A stretch of DNA of 64,000 nt from Haliotis asinina (taxonomy: Eukaryota > Mollusca > Gastropoda > Lepetellida > Haliotidae). The notes beneath the pieces are model-generated. The model made no database searches and was not told where the DNA came from. It worked only from the letters and a program-made list of their open reading frames with translations. How positions within the stretch are numbered: the first letter of the stretch is position 1; every line of letters starts with the position of its first letter. Of this stretch, positions 11,605 to 22,945 are shown one piece after another. The stretch is from the NCBI RefSeq assembly GCF_037392515.1, contig NC_090281.1, forward strand, positions 43,562,645-43,626,644, in the 5' to 3' direction. The position numbers were made by a program, and so were the translations under genes.

Positions 11605-11820
11605 TGTAACATACCACTTTATGCTACGTTAGGTATTTTCTTTAGTTGCAGACGTTTGTATGGCAAGGTTCAATAGATATTGACGTTCATTTTGTGAAAA
11701 GTACATTTCTGGTACACGAATAAATTGACTCATTCAGAAATGCGACAATACGTTTATTGTGATGGTACTTTCATGTTATCAGAGAGTAGACGTTTGTAAG
11801 AGTGAAAATTCGTTTGAGCT

Positions 11821-11826
11821 AATAAA
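11821..11826 (+). promoter_or_regulatory. Poly(A) signal of the glycoside hydrolase-like gene
   Basis: AATAAA lies 217 bases after the stop codon, a normal 3' UTR length. Confidence 0.45.
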
Positions 11827-12367
11827 GTTCATTGCTTCACACGCTGTACCTGCTTGATGAGAAATTAAATGTGGAGAAAAGAACAAGGGTCTTGGGCGTG
11901 ACGCGCTACTCCACCGTCCTGACCGCGTGCACATTGTACATGGTTAAGATTTGTAACAACAAATGCAGTGTTTGCGTCTAGCTAGTGTTGTGCGAAACCA
12001 ATCACCATATTAATCTCTAAACGATGTTTTGTGTTAGTTGCATATAATTAGATCCTCAATAAGAACATTTTTATTCTTTCTCTTCTGTTTGCCACACCCA
12101 GACAATCAGACACAAGCATTTCTGCTTTGGTCAAAAGCAAAGGAAATTCGTTAACAGTCTTCTGTTTGCCTGTAATAATGACTGACAGCAGGGAGATTGA
12201 CACAACACACGAAGTGTTTGACTTTGTGCAACTTTCCCATTGACCTTCTCGCTGTAAGTGTAATCCATATTTGATCTTATAGCCACTCTTCGCGCGAAAT
12301 CCACGTAACAAAGCCCTATAGGAAATTGCCATGTTATGTCAGAATAGATGCCTTTTCTCTGTCTAAC

Positions 12368-12520
12368 GAGTGATTGGGTGAGTTTAATTTTACGCCGCTT
12401 TCACCAATATTCCATCAGTATCACGACAAGGAATGAGTTTCACAACATGTACTCATGTGGGAACTCGAACCCGGGCCGTCGGCGTGACGAGCGAACGCTT
12501 TAACCACACGGCTCCCTTCC
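12368..12520 (-). repeat. Short tRNA-derived SINE (family 1), antisense, near full length
   Basis: Reverse order of all family landmarks: GGGTGAGTTTAATTTTACGC, ATATTCCATCAGTATCACG, GGGAACTCGAACCCGGGCC and CGAGCGAACGCTTTAACCAC. Confidence 0.85.
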
Positions 12521-13544
12521 AAATCTTGGCGAAAAGTACTCTTCCAAGACGACTTAAAATATCACTGGTATTCGCCATGATTTGCTGACCGTATCATTTG
12601 TATTTCACATTATGTGTGGACAGTGTTTCCTGATACTAGGACAGCAGCTGATCGGTGTTCGAATCCCTGGACCAATCATACCAAATGATTATGACATTGT
12701 TATTCACACCTGCATCTCATAAACGGTTAGTCATTGTGGCGTTGTCCTTGTAATGTACAGTGAATGAGTGAGTAAGTGAAGCACGTTTCAGCATCGTCCC
12801 AGCCATATATTACGTACAGCGAGTGAAGCGTACTAAGCAATATTCAAGCCATATGTAAAGTACAGTAAATAGATTCTAAGTTAACAATGAAAATGCAGCA
12901 TGGCTGATAATTATATTTGCAAATATACTGAGGGTAACAAGAATGGGAACACATTAAAGCACATATGCTCCTTTTTTCCTTTCAAGTTTTTTCATCACTT
13001 TAAACAAACAATGTACAAATCTACAAATAAAGGTAGTTTTGTTCCCCTATGTGGCTCCCTCAGTATATAAGTTCATGGTATATACTGTATTGAAAGTTCG
13101 GTGTGATACTGTATGTCGTGTTATACTTTAATGTCACCCCATTTTGACCTTAAATGCAACTGAGCAGTGTTCGGTTTAACCTTGTCACACAGTCATCGAG
13201 TGTCTGTTTAGATACAACACAGATTGAAACGTAATGATATAATCTTCGATCTGTAGAACCAGATCGATACATTACATTAAGACCGTTTACCAGAGCATTT
13301 ACTCTTATCATCTTGCACTTGAATAGCTGGAAGGACGGAGACTGTTGTAACGATTTCTCCAACACTCAAAGAAGGATCAGATTTGCTGTGGGGATATTTG
13401 TCTAATACTTTGTCTATGTCTTTGATTTCATGTGACTGCGTGTATCTGGTCATGTGATGCCATGTTCCAACAGATTGGTTATCGCCTGGGTTATCGCCTG
13501 ACTATGCTCTGCAGCGTCTTTATGACATGTCCTTATGTGTGACC
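12521..13544. other. Intergenic, nothing convincing seen
   Basis: No exon or clear repeat is visible between the antisense SINE and the LINE 5' region. Short ORFs here have neither plausible borders nor recognisable products. Confidence 0.5.
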
Positions 13545-14109
13545 TATTCTTTTTTATCGTGATGGGCGCTGGGTAACGCAAAGAGCACGCCAACACCCCC
13601 GTTGTGGACCCGGGGGGATATTTGGTCCACCAACCCGTTTGCCGTGGGTTGCGGCCCTGTGTCGGTGGAGGACGGGAGCCTGGGGGTTGAGAGCACTGGG
13701 GACCTGTGACCGCGTTCCCTTTGCTCAACACACCTCTTCGACCCTTACTTCACCTAGACGGGTGGTTGAGTGGGCCCGGTTCAACCAATCGGCTGGTCAC
13801 GCCAAGCTCTGAGCGTTACATTATGTAATGTAAAAAATTGAAAATTTTATCCTTGTAAATCTTGGCAAATGTTTGGACCCTCATAATTTCAAATATACAC
13901 TTTCATGTTTTTGCCTAGAGTCCTATGTCCAGAAGGCGGTGGCTCATGGGCCAATCTGGTGGAATGATTAAACTTTAATTTTTCTGCTGGTGTATATCAT
14001 CCGGGTATCCTTGGTGCTGCAAGCTGGAGATCCGCTTGTTTTTAGCATTGTCCTTGTGATACTCCATGTTGGGTGGGGAGCTCGGATGATGAACCAATAA
14101 ATACTAACC

Positions 14110-15391
14110 ATGGAATACCAAACCCCTACCAAAAAAGACAAAACGTCCACTTGACATTGATCTTGATGATACTGAACACAGATCCACTAAAGCATTTGAC
14201 TACTGTCCACGCTTTATCGTAATTGAGACGCTGGATAAGACACCATTGAAACTGAATCCTTTTGCGGTATCCAAGGGAATACAAGAAATTGCGGGTGAAG
14301 TCAAAAACATTAGACGCTTGCGTTCAGGTGCTTTACTTGTTGAATGTAGTAAACTGCACCAAGCCACGAACCTGATGGAAATTGAATCGTTTGTGAACAT
14401 TCATGTGTTGGTCTCAGCACACAGCACCTTGAACACTAGTAAGGGAATAGTGCGAGACCGTGATCCCTTATTTGCTGACATGACAGAATTTGATATCGTG
14501 TCAGAGATGAAGGATCAAGGCGTCACTTTTGTTAAGCGATTCAAAACTCATAGAAATAATGAAACCCTTGAGACAAACACATACCTGTTTTCCTTTTCGT
14601 GTCCAGTTGCTCCAAAATCAATAAAAGCTGGCTACTGTAACATCAATGTGGATACTTACATTCCTAATCCTTTAAGATGCTTTAAATGCCAAAGATACGG
14701 CCATGGTGTCAATACATGTAAATCATCTGTTACATGTGCTCACTATAGCGAAAAAACTCACAGGACGGATAACTGCAACAGCACTTTAAAAAAATGTACT
14801 ATTTGTGAAGGAAATCACTCATCTTTCTCAAAGGAGTGTCCCATTTAGAAACAGCAAATGGAAATCAACAAAATAAAATTTACACAAGACATTAGTTTTG
14901 CTAAAGCCAAAAAACAAGTGCAAAAATCTGAAACGTATGCTGCCGTATCTCGATCACCGTCTGACACAGCCAAAATAACCAAAATGTCTAGGAGCTGTCA
15001 AACCAACTGGACATGGATAAATACTGATTCCGATCAGATTCTGTCACCTGAAATATCCACTCAGACAGCGGAAGTACTTCCAGACTCATCCCGTATTCAG
15101 GATGCATCTTTATCTAAGGCATCTAAATTCCACTCACAATCTAAATCTGATTCTCAAACAAATGTGAAAGACACTGCAAAACACCCGGTGAAATCAAGAA
15201 ATGTATCTTCATCAAAAGACTGTCAAAGTGGCAGAGCCTCGAAAGGTTCAACAAACAAAATCCAGCTGTTTAACACATTTGGATCGTTGGAGGACATGGA
15301 TGTGTCCGATAATATCCCCCACAGGGCACATAGCATGTCGTCCTCAAGAAAGGCAAGGGGTAGATCTCCAATAAATCCCCCCCAAAGATAG
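14110..15391 (+). pseudogene. LINE ORF1 (gag-like, CCHC zinc knuckles), broken
   Basis: From a likely ATG at 14110 the frame must shift by one base near 14138 and then runs from 14150 to a TAG at 14846-14848. The same frame continues to 15391. Residues near 14670-14845 form a cysteine/histidine-rich block: CFKCQRYGHGVNTC, CAHYSEKTHRTDNC and CTICEGNHSSFSKEC. These are the zinc knuckles of LINE ORF1 proteins that bind the element's RNA; the second knuckle has Y where C is expected. The part after the stop is serine/lysine rich with SRSCQTNWTWINTD. Confidence 0.85.
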
Positions 15392-15394
15392 TTT

Positions 15395-15722
15395 ATTCCA
15401 ATAATATTGCACAGTGGAAGTGCAGAGGATTGAGAACTAATGTGCATGAATTACAGCTAATAGTCCAAGATTTTACACCTTCACCGATCTGTCTCCAAGA
15501 GACATATTTAAAACAAACAGACACATTTGACCTTTGTCATTTTAATGCATATCATTCTTTTTCGACCTCCGGGTGATAGGGCCACTGGTGGATCATCCAT
15601 TCTAGTCAAACAAAGCGTTATTCAAAGCCCTGTTCCACTATTAACAATATGCAAGCTGTTGCAGTGAGAATTACTTTACATGTAGCGTTTACGCTACTCT
15701 CTCTCTATATTTCGCCGTCTTC
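15395..15722 (+). pseudogene. LINE endonuclease remnant
   Basis: Reads IAQWKCRGLRTNVHELQLIV and PSPICLQETYLK, the first APE-type endonuclease motifs, with K in place of the catalytic N in the usual QWN. After a frameshift it continues ATGGSSILVKQSV and then stops short, with most of the domain deleted before RT begins. Confidence 0.75.
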
Positions 15723-15727
15723 GACGT

Positions 15728-17209
15728 TTGCCAAAACTGATTATGGTGCATAATTTAAATACATTTAAAATTTTAAATGCTAAAGCACGGCGTACTTTTA
15801 AACAGAACAAACGCCAATCTTGGCAAAATTATGTATCCAAAATAAATTCTCGGAAGCCCATGTCCAAGGTATGGAACATGGTCCAGAAAATTAAAGGTAA
15901 AGGTACTAAATCTACTGTCCATCATCTTAAACATCTTAAACATCTTAATTACTTACTGATAAATCAGATATTGCGAATAAACTGGGCGAAACTCTTGCTA
16001 AACATTCTTCCTCTTCTAATTATACACCTAAATTTCAGCAATATCAAAAAACAACAAGAAAAGAAAACTATTAATTTCAATTCTGATAATGGGGAAGATT
16101 ATAATGAAACGTTTTCTATTCATGAACTCCATACTGCTCTTGATCGAGCTCATGACACTGCTACTGGAGCTGATAACATACATTATCAACTCCTGAAGCA
16201 CTTACCAGAATCCTGTTTAGAGACGCTCTTATCAATTTTTGATGATATTTGGACTTCCGGGAAATTTCCTTCTTCATGGCGTGATGCTATAGTAGTACCA
16301 ATACCTAAACCTGGACGTGATCATACGGATCCATCCAATTATCGTCCGATTTTATTAACTAGCTGTGTTTGCAAGACCATGGAACGCATGATAAATAATC
16401 GACTTGTTTGGTACATGGAAACAAATAACCTTGTCACAGATATACAATGTGGTTTCCGGAAAAACAGAAGTACTGCCGATCACTTAGTGCGTTTAGAATC
16501 ATTTGTGAAAAACGCGGTGATTAATAAACAACATGCTGTGTCTATCTTTTTTGATCTTGAGAAGGCATTTGACACAACCTGGAAGTATGGCATTCTGAGA
16601 GATTTACATGATTTCGGTTTGCGAGGTCGTTTGCCTGAATCCATAGGCAATTTTTTAAAAAACAGACAATTTCAAGTCCGCGTGGGTTCTACCCTGTCTA
16701 ATCATTACAATCAGGATCAGGGTGTTCCACAAGGCAGTATTTTGTCAGTCACACTTTTTAGTATAAAGATAAACAGTTTATCAAAAGTTTTAAACGATTC
16801 AATTGATGGATCGTTATTTGTGGATGATTTTAATATTTCTTGTCGTGGTAAAAATATGCATACCATTGAACGGCAACTACAGTTGTGTTTAAGCAAGATT
16901 AATAAATGGTGTCTTGAAAACGGCTTTAAATTTTCTAAATCGAAAACTAACTGCATACATTTTTGTCGTAAATATAAACCACATAAAGACCCTGAACTGT
17001 CTCTAGATGGCACACCAATTAAAGATGTGAAGGAAGCTAAGTTCTTGGGTCTCCTTTTTGACTCACACTTAACGCTGTACCCTCAAAGCGGGTTGAAGTA
17101 TTGTAAAATTGTTGTCCTCCTGAGAGGGTACGTAAGTCCACAAACATTCACAGTAAATTCAAGTCGGCTACTTTTCGTACAATCGCCAGCAGCTGAACGG
17201 ATGGTGTAA
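15728..17209 (+). pseudogene. LINE reverse transcriptase, open but truncated
   Basis: 493 codons are open. RT motifs in order: PNYRPILLTS, MERMINNRL, CGFRKNRSTADHL, FFDLEKAFDTTW, GVPQGSILS, LFVDDF (F in place of the usual Y in Y/FxDD) and AKFLGLLFDSHL. After residue about 450 the protein sequence jumps to non-coding 3' UTR words (AGAGGGTACGTAAGTCC), so the thumb and C-terminal domain are lost. The motif wording fits the Jockey/CR1 group. Confidence 0.85.
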
Positions 17210-17395
17210 ATCCAACCAGGGTCCATACAGGTAGCAAAGGTACTGTAAGTCCCCATGGTTCCTAGTGTGGTGATCTACCTTCTGTTGTTGGCGATCTATA
17301 GTCTGTTTTTATATTGTATTGTCTAAATAGTGCTATTAGTTTTAACTTTCCATGCTAGTTTTAATTGAAATTGTGATATTCTAGTTGTTTTACTG

Positions 17396-18470
17396 ACCTT
17401 TGTTGACGGGTTTTTATAATGTATATGTGCTCTTTTTCGTTGTTTTTTTAAATATTAACTCACTCACTATTCTTTTCGATGAATGCATTGTGAATGAGTA
17501 TGCATTTACGCCGAATTCGGTAGTATTCCAGCAACATAACAGCGGGGGACACCAGAAATGGGCTGCAAACCTTTTAGCCATGTGGGCAGTCGAACCAGGG
17601 TCTTCGGCGTTAGGAGTAAATGCTATAGCCACTAGACTACCCAACGCTTCCGACAACATGTGGCCGATACCTGTAAAAGTGTATGGTATAATTGAACAAC
17701 TGACATCGTTAAACCAAGGCACTGTTACTCAGCAAAGGCATGTATAATAAACACAGTGAAAGATCGATCCAAATGAAGCACAAAGTATTTGGGTTTATTT
17801 GGATATATATATGTATGTATGTATGTATGTATTGACTCTGTTTTCCTGGGTATGCTGCGTCTGCGCTAACGCTGGTGCAACAGACACAGAGAACCAGTCT
17901 GTTCAATGGCAACCAGTTCAATAGCTCATGCCCTAACCGCGGCCATTCTTACATCTATGTTTCGTCTAAGTTTAAAATAGGTTAACAGAACTGGAAATTT
18001 TGGGCTAACTTTGCATAATCATTCACGTATATTTCCTCATGGATCGTATAATTTTTTATGCTAAGATATCGGATTTGGTTCACTTTCAGTATGGTTGCAC
18101 ATGATCAGTTGCGTCGTCACTTTATTCTTTTACATAAGAATCTATCTATAATCGAACATTATTCTTGAGGGATTCATTGACGGAAGTTCTTATTGCTTTG
18201 ACGTTTTTGCGCATAACTTTACCACTGGGTGGATTTCCGTCCAGTAGCGTGCCACCAACATACACAAACAACTACAGGGCAAAATATTGTTATCACGCTT
18301 TGAAGAAAATGTTTAAAAGCAAAGACGCTGTTAGATTGTAAATGCTAAACGCAACATGGTCTTGTTAACAACAAAGCTCTCTGACAGCTTTTTACAAAAT
18401 GTAAACAACTTAATTGTGGTCCATCACGTGCATCATTGTAGCATGAAAACGATGTTGATCAGAATAGGCA
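17396..18470. other. Intergenic with one SINE and a short TATG repeat
   Basis: No exon seen. The stretch contains an antisense family-1 SINE and a (TATG)n run at 17803-17832. Confidence 0.5.
17497..17650 (-). repeat. Short tRNA-derived SINE (family 1), antisense
   Basis: Reverse order body: TTTACGCCGAATTCGGTAGT, GGGGGACACCAGAAATGGGC, CAGTCGAACCAGGGTCTTCG and the tRNA head ending near TAGACTACCCAACGC. Confidence 0.8.
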
Positions 18471-18938
18471 TGGCTTCGACAGCACCAAATCCAAAACATG
18501 GACGGGTGAAGCAGACGATGATTGTTGCCAGGTTGGGGACATATATATCAGCTAAGATATGGTAATCCCACAAGGGAATTAAGTAGGGCAATACATGTAC
18601 GGCATGCCCTAATGTATATAACAACATCAAGCCCTGTCGACCTTCGAGTGGTCGTACCACTTATATATTTTGAGACATTTAATACGAGCATCTATGAGTA
18701 TCAGGTATCATACCCTTTTACTTGGCTTCGACAGCACCAAATCCAAAACATGGACGGGTGAAGCAGACGATGATTGTTGCCAGGTTGGGGACATATATAT
18801 CAGCTAAGATATGGTAATCCCACAAGGGAATTAAGTAGGGCATCAAGCCCTGTCGACCTTCGAGTGGTCGTACCACTTATATATTTTGAGACATTTAATA
18901 CGAGCATCTATGAGTATCAGGTATCATACCCTTTACTT
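18471..18938 (+). repeat. Direct tandem duplication, 252 bp then 216 bp
   Basis: TGGCTTCGACAGCACCAAAT starts at 18471 and again at 18723. The second copy lacks 36 bp present in the first (18591-18626, from ATACATGTACGG to ATAACAACA). Apart from this the copies look nearly identical, so the event is recent. Confidence 0.95.
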
Positions 18939-19149
18939 TACTTGTCTTAGCATAAACTCCATGAAACAAAGACACGTAAGATGTTAATCAATATTCAAAT
19001 TCAACAGAGATGAATAAGCACAAAATATCTTTGAGATGACCCCTTGTTTCAGTAGACAGCACATGCATTTTATGCCGTGTGAGTTGACTTTTCGTCGTCA
19101 TACCTGGCTGAGCGAACCAATTGCCATCTATAGTTTGATCTTTTGTTTT

Positions 19150-19985
19150 CTACGGAAGCGCTGAAGGGACATGAGTATGAGAATTTTTTTAATATATATT
19201 TCGTGCGCACGAGATACTAAAATGTGCGCACGATATAATATAGCGTGCGCACGATATACGAAAAACGTGCGCACGATATAATATAGCGTGCGCACGATAT
19301 ACCAAAGCGTGCGCACGATATGATAAAGCGTGCGCACGATATAATAAAGCGTGCGCACTATATAACATAGCGTGCGCACAAAATGAAAGGAGACACGTAT
19401 TTTTAAATGTTAAATCGTGCGCACGAGATACTATAGCGTGCGCACGGTATAGTATAGTGTGCGCACGATTTAACAAAACGTGCGCACGATTTAACAAAGC
19501 GTGCGCACGATATAGCATAGTGTGCGCTCGATTTAGCAAAGCGTGCGCACGATATGTTATGTCGTGGGCACGACATATTAAATACCTTGTGCATGTGCAT
19601 ACGAGGTGGTTCATTCAAGGCATGATAAGGATACCAAAGTGCTTGATACAGCAAAATAACATCATCACTTACTTACCTTGTTGACTCCCGTTTGAATCTT
19701 GCAACACTGACATGGTTTCAAATGGCTTTGACACGACACGAGGCATCAGTATTTCGTGCGCACAATTTAGTATATCGTGCGCACGCTATAGTATCTCGTG
19801 CGCACGATATATGATTTAAAAAATCTTCTCCCGTCATATCGTGCGCACGCTATATTATAACGTGCGCACGCTTTCGTATATCGTGCGCACGCTATATTAT
19901 ATCGTGCGCACATTTTAGTATCTCGTGCGCACGAAATATATATTAAAAAAATTCTCATACTCATGTCCCTTCAGCGCTTCCGTAG
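19150..19985. mobile_element. 836-bp foldback element with long terminal inverted repeats and GTGCGCAC palindrome arrays
   Basis: The left end CTACGGAAGCGCTGAAGGGA is repeated in reverse at the right end (TCCCTTCAGCGCTTCCGTAG), and the inverted match continues for over 100 bp into the arrays. The 8-bp palindrome GTGCGCAC occurs 15 times perfectly in the left array (19203-19555) and 8 times in the right array (19755-19932). Spacing is mostly 21 bp with A+T-rich GATATAATATAGC-type linkers. A unique centre of about 160 bp lies near 19590-19750. TTTT flanks both ends and TA lies just inside each end, so the target duplication is TTTT or TA. No transposase is encoded; it is a non-autonomous DNA element. 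Confidence 0.8.
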
Positions 19986-20337
19986 TTTTCAGCAGCTATC
20001 CGTATTTTTTCTAAGTTTTGCCCGATTTACGAGTAAACATGTTTTTCTGGATATCCTCTTACGTATCCCACTGAACGCCCAGTTAGACAGATGTGGGTTA
20101 TTTCGACACGCTATTTGCAGCTGTGTAAATTTTAGTGATACAGAGTAACAACCTAAAAACAGATTTTTTTCTAATTCTGACAGTACTTTTTTTCAGTATT
20201 CCCTACAAGTTAGTCGCAGGAGACTGTCAAACAACACGAAGCTGTAATAATCATTGCTGTGGGGTAAAGAAATTCTTAACCAATCGAATGTAGGTTCTTG
20301 AGAGGCATTTAGAACTCGGTATTCTAATGTACGACAA

Positions 20338-20445
20338 CATGTTATGGATGTCAACTTCTTCTTTATTGTTTTCACAACGTTTCTGGGCTATTCCTTGTCC
20401 CTTCGTCAGGCCTTCCACCATCGACAACAATAAAGAAGAATATTA
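20338..20445 (-). mobile_element. Penelope-like element end with hammerhead-type core (locus D)
   Basis: The - strand reads CTGACGA (20409-20403), a GGG...CCC hairpin (20401-20385), A, then GAAAC (20383-20379) and ACAATAAAGAAGAAGTTGAC and ATCCATAAC. CUGANGA, stem II and GAAA in this order are the invariant core of hammerhead ribozymes. Penelope-like retroelements are known to carry such motifs in their terminal repeats. An inverted copy of the AATAAAGAAGAAGTTGACATCC part lies at 20757-20795. Confidence 0.5.
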
Positions 20446-20756
20446 TAGTATAATAAGTATAACCAATAACAAATGCTGAAATGTTATGCCAGAATGAGGC
20501 CCTTGTTTGCAGAGCTAAACAGACCAGAGTTACCACCCTTTGATAATGACGTAATTGGTGCCTCTTGATTTTAGAGTCATGAAAACGAGCAAGACGAAAA
20601 GGTCAGCTTTCGCGTAAGCTTGCCCTTCAAGTAAAACTCAGCTTTGATATAATCTCAATAACATTAAAATGGCTGCATTTCTCAGAGTGTTTTGAGTGGC
20701 TAGACAAAGTATGCCGTACAACGTGTGGTACAGATAGTTCAGGTCCCACTTGCGCA

Positions 20757-20800
20757 AAGCAACAATAAAGAAGAAGAAGTTGACATCCGTAACATTTTGT
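20757..20800 (+). repeat. Inverted partner of the 20338-20372 segment
   Basis: CAACAATAAAGAAGAAGAAG then TTGACATCCGTAAC matches the reverse of 20340-20370 with few changes. The hammerhead-type core is not preserved on this side. Confidence 0.6.
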
Positions 20801-20994
20801 CGTATATTTATCCTCAGTTGGAGAATGGGTTTTACAATTTTTGTAGTACTAAGATTGCTTTGTGCAAGTGAGCCCAGACCGTTAGTACATATGTTGCACA
20901 GTGTAGAGATGGACCTGTGCCACTGGATGCATCTGTGGGCTTTGGATATTACCTCCATGAACACGTAATCGGTATGCGTGAGTGCATATAGATT

Positions 20995-21138
20995 CACGTT
21001 GCTTTTAGCAATACTCTAGCAATACCAAGACAGGGGGCACCAGAATGGGCTTCACATATTGTACCCATGTGGATAATCGAACCCGGGTCTTCGGCACGAT
21101 GGACGACAGCTTTACCTACTTGGCTACCCACCACCCCG
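20995..21138 (-). repeat. Short tRNA-derived SINE (family 1), antisense
   Basis: Reads TTTTAGCAATACTCTAGCAA, GGGGGCACCAGAATGGGCTT, AATCGAACCCGGGTCTTCGG and the antisense tRNA head near CTTGGCTACCCACC. Confidence 0.8.
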
Positions 21139-21149
21139 AGTAGTGGGAA

Positions 21150-21960
21150 TGGAGCTGGCCTTGTTGATGCTCTGGTTGCAGGAACTAAGAAGTGCGTATT
21201 TGGGTTTTAGAATGCATCACTAATTTTGCCTTTGACTACATCTATTGCACGGTGTAAGAGATATGGGTTTGGGTGCTGACTACATGTGTTGCACGGATAT
21301 ATTTATTTTGGACTATATCTAGTCTCTTTTATGAATCATTATGGCATCTTTGGTATGCTAACGTCTCGTGCCTCACGTCTGGTATTCGTACAAGGAGACC
21401 TGTGGAGATCCACGAAACGAATGTCAGCTGCAAAGAATGAAACTTCCCAGCACCTTTATTTCAAGACTTCTTTCTTTGATCTGTATTCATTGAATTTCCG
21501 TTCGTCTGTTATGTAATACTGGAGTACTTGCTTTTTTACTCAAGCAAATAGAACGCGCATGAAGTGTTAAGGAAATTAAACAGGGGCTACAGTATTTGTT
21601 TATTGTATTCCAATAACCAATAGTGGCGAAACAAAACAGCTCCGTGGATCATGCAACTCCAAGAACGGAAAGAGATGTGGAACTCCCTTTTACACAACAT
21701 GAACGTGACGTTGATCTCTAGGGGATATCAAATTACAACCGAAAGTTCAGCACATCGGATTTGACAAAGAGCGGGTTAGATAAATTGATGGAATCAGCCG
21801 TGAAACTATATGTTCGGCTCGTTTACAACGCTGTGTGTCTCGCGTAAGAAGACATTTCATGACAGAGTCACAATTACAAACAAGAATGTGCAGTTATTTT
21901 GTCTCACGTAGACGGCTCAGCTGAATGTCCGATCCTAATCAGAGGCTGAGATTATTCCAT
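21150..21960. other. Intergenic, nothing seen
   Basis: No exon, RNA gene or clear repeat is recognised here. Confidence 0.4.
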
Positions 21961-21965
21961 ACAGA

Positions 21966-22260
21966 CTTGAGTAGAGGTTAAGAAACCTCTACACTAACTT
22001 GAGCCAAGGCTGAAAAACCTATACACTGGCTTGACCCAAGGCTGAAAAACCTCCACACTGACTTGAGACAAGACTGAAAAACCTCTACACTGGCTTGAGC
22101 CAAGGCTGAAAAACCTCTACACTGATTTGAGCCAAGGCTGAAAAACCTCTATATTGGCTTCAGCGAAGGTTAAGATTACTCCACAATGACTTGAGACAAG
22201 ACTGAGATCACTCTATAGTGCCTTGAGGCTATATGAGATCACTCTGCAGTTACGTGAACA
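21966..22260 (+). repeat. 32-bp minisatellite, about eight units, decaying at both ends
   Basis: The unit CCTCTACACTGGCTTGAGCC followed by AAGGCTGAAAAA repeats five times almost exactly, then drifts into ACTTGAGACAAGACTGAGAT forms. Confidence 0.9.
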
Positions 22261-22529
22261 AATTCTGAGATCTTGTGCCTTTAACCAAGGTAGAGAAACG
22301 ATCTTGCAGCCGTCTCTACTCAGTTATAAGAAACACAAAGTAAACAAATAACGACCTCAACACAACACAAGACTTTATTTTCAAATACACAAATAAAACA
22401 GTTGATCTGAAGTGAAATTATCTCCATCTCTTTCATTTGGACGAAATCAAACAAATGTTGTCTTGCATACTATAATCAAATTCTTTGTTTTACTCGATCG
22501 GAACACGAGTTAGTGATTCGGGCTTCCAG

Positions 22530-22662
22530 TCGCTTTTGGAAATACTTCAGCAGTATCGTGGCCCCAGAAATAGTCTTCACACATTGAACCCATGGGTGGA
22601 TTCAACCCAGGCCTTTGTTGAGATGAGCGAACGTTTTACTTACAAGACTACCGCACCGCCTC
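22530..22662 (-). repeat. Short tRNA-derived SINE (family 1), antisense
   Basis: Contains CAGCAGTATCGTGGCCCCAG, CACACATTGAACCCATGGGT and the antisense tRNA head GCGAACGTTTTACTTACAAG. Confidence 0.75.
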
Positions 22663-22737
22663 TCATCGTTGAGACACCGCTGCATGGCGTCAATAAACCC
22701 ATACGAATGCTCCTCATTTCTATAATCTAAAGGATAA

Positions 22738-22945
22738 GCAAGTCCTTGGACTGACAAGTCTTTATGGATGACCAATTTCTTTATTGTACAATGGTGACGT
22801 TTCGGTATAGACACCCACATGTATACCATTTTCAAGCATTCCAAGGAATAACAATTTTTTGCGGATGGATAAGTATGTTTACCGAAACGTTGCAATGGTA
22901 CAAAAGGACCTGATTATCCATAAAGACGTGTCATTCCTAATACTT
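22738..22945 (-). mobile_element. Penelope-like element end (locus B), inverted pair
   Basis: The - strand reads CTTGAAAAT, a perfect six-pair stem GGTATA...TATACC, then GAAACGTCACC and TTGTACAATAAAGAAATTGG, TCATCCATAAAGAC. The right arm (22880-22930) reads CCGAAACGTTGCAATGGTAC and GATTATCCATAAAGACG in the opposite direction. The layout equals that of locus D. CTTGAAAAT is a poor match to the hammerhead CUGANGA box. Confidence 0.5.

Larger units (their letters stand above)
13545..17395 (+). mobile_element. Dead Jockey-type non-LTR retrotransposon (LINE)
   Basis: Order of parts: G+C-rich 5' UTR (about 13545-14110), ORF1 with zinc knuckles, a truncated endonuclease, reverse transcriptase and a 3' UTR from about 17085. 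It is broken in at least five ways: a frameshift near 14138, TAG at 14846, frameshift and stops near 15578, an internal deletion near 15720 that fuses endonuclease to RT, and a jump from RT into 3' UTR near 17080. The boundaries are approximate because no target-site duplication could be fixed. Confidence 0.85.

Noticed and set aside
13450..13731. Minus-strand 93-codon frame
   Set aside because: Antisense of the G+C-rich LINE 5' UTR.
19200..19935. CRISPR-like array
   Set aside because: The repeat is an 8-bp palindrome with 13-bp, similar linkers; there are no unique spacers, no leader and no cas genes, and the DNA is animal.
19128..19964. Open frames with repeated RTLYYIV, RAHALLN or CARYNIA units
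   Set aside because: They occur in several frames of both strands and result only from the 21-bp palindrome array.
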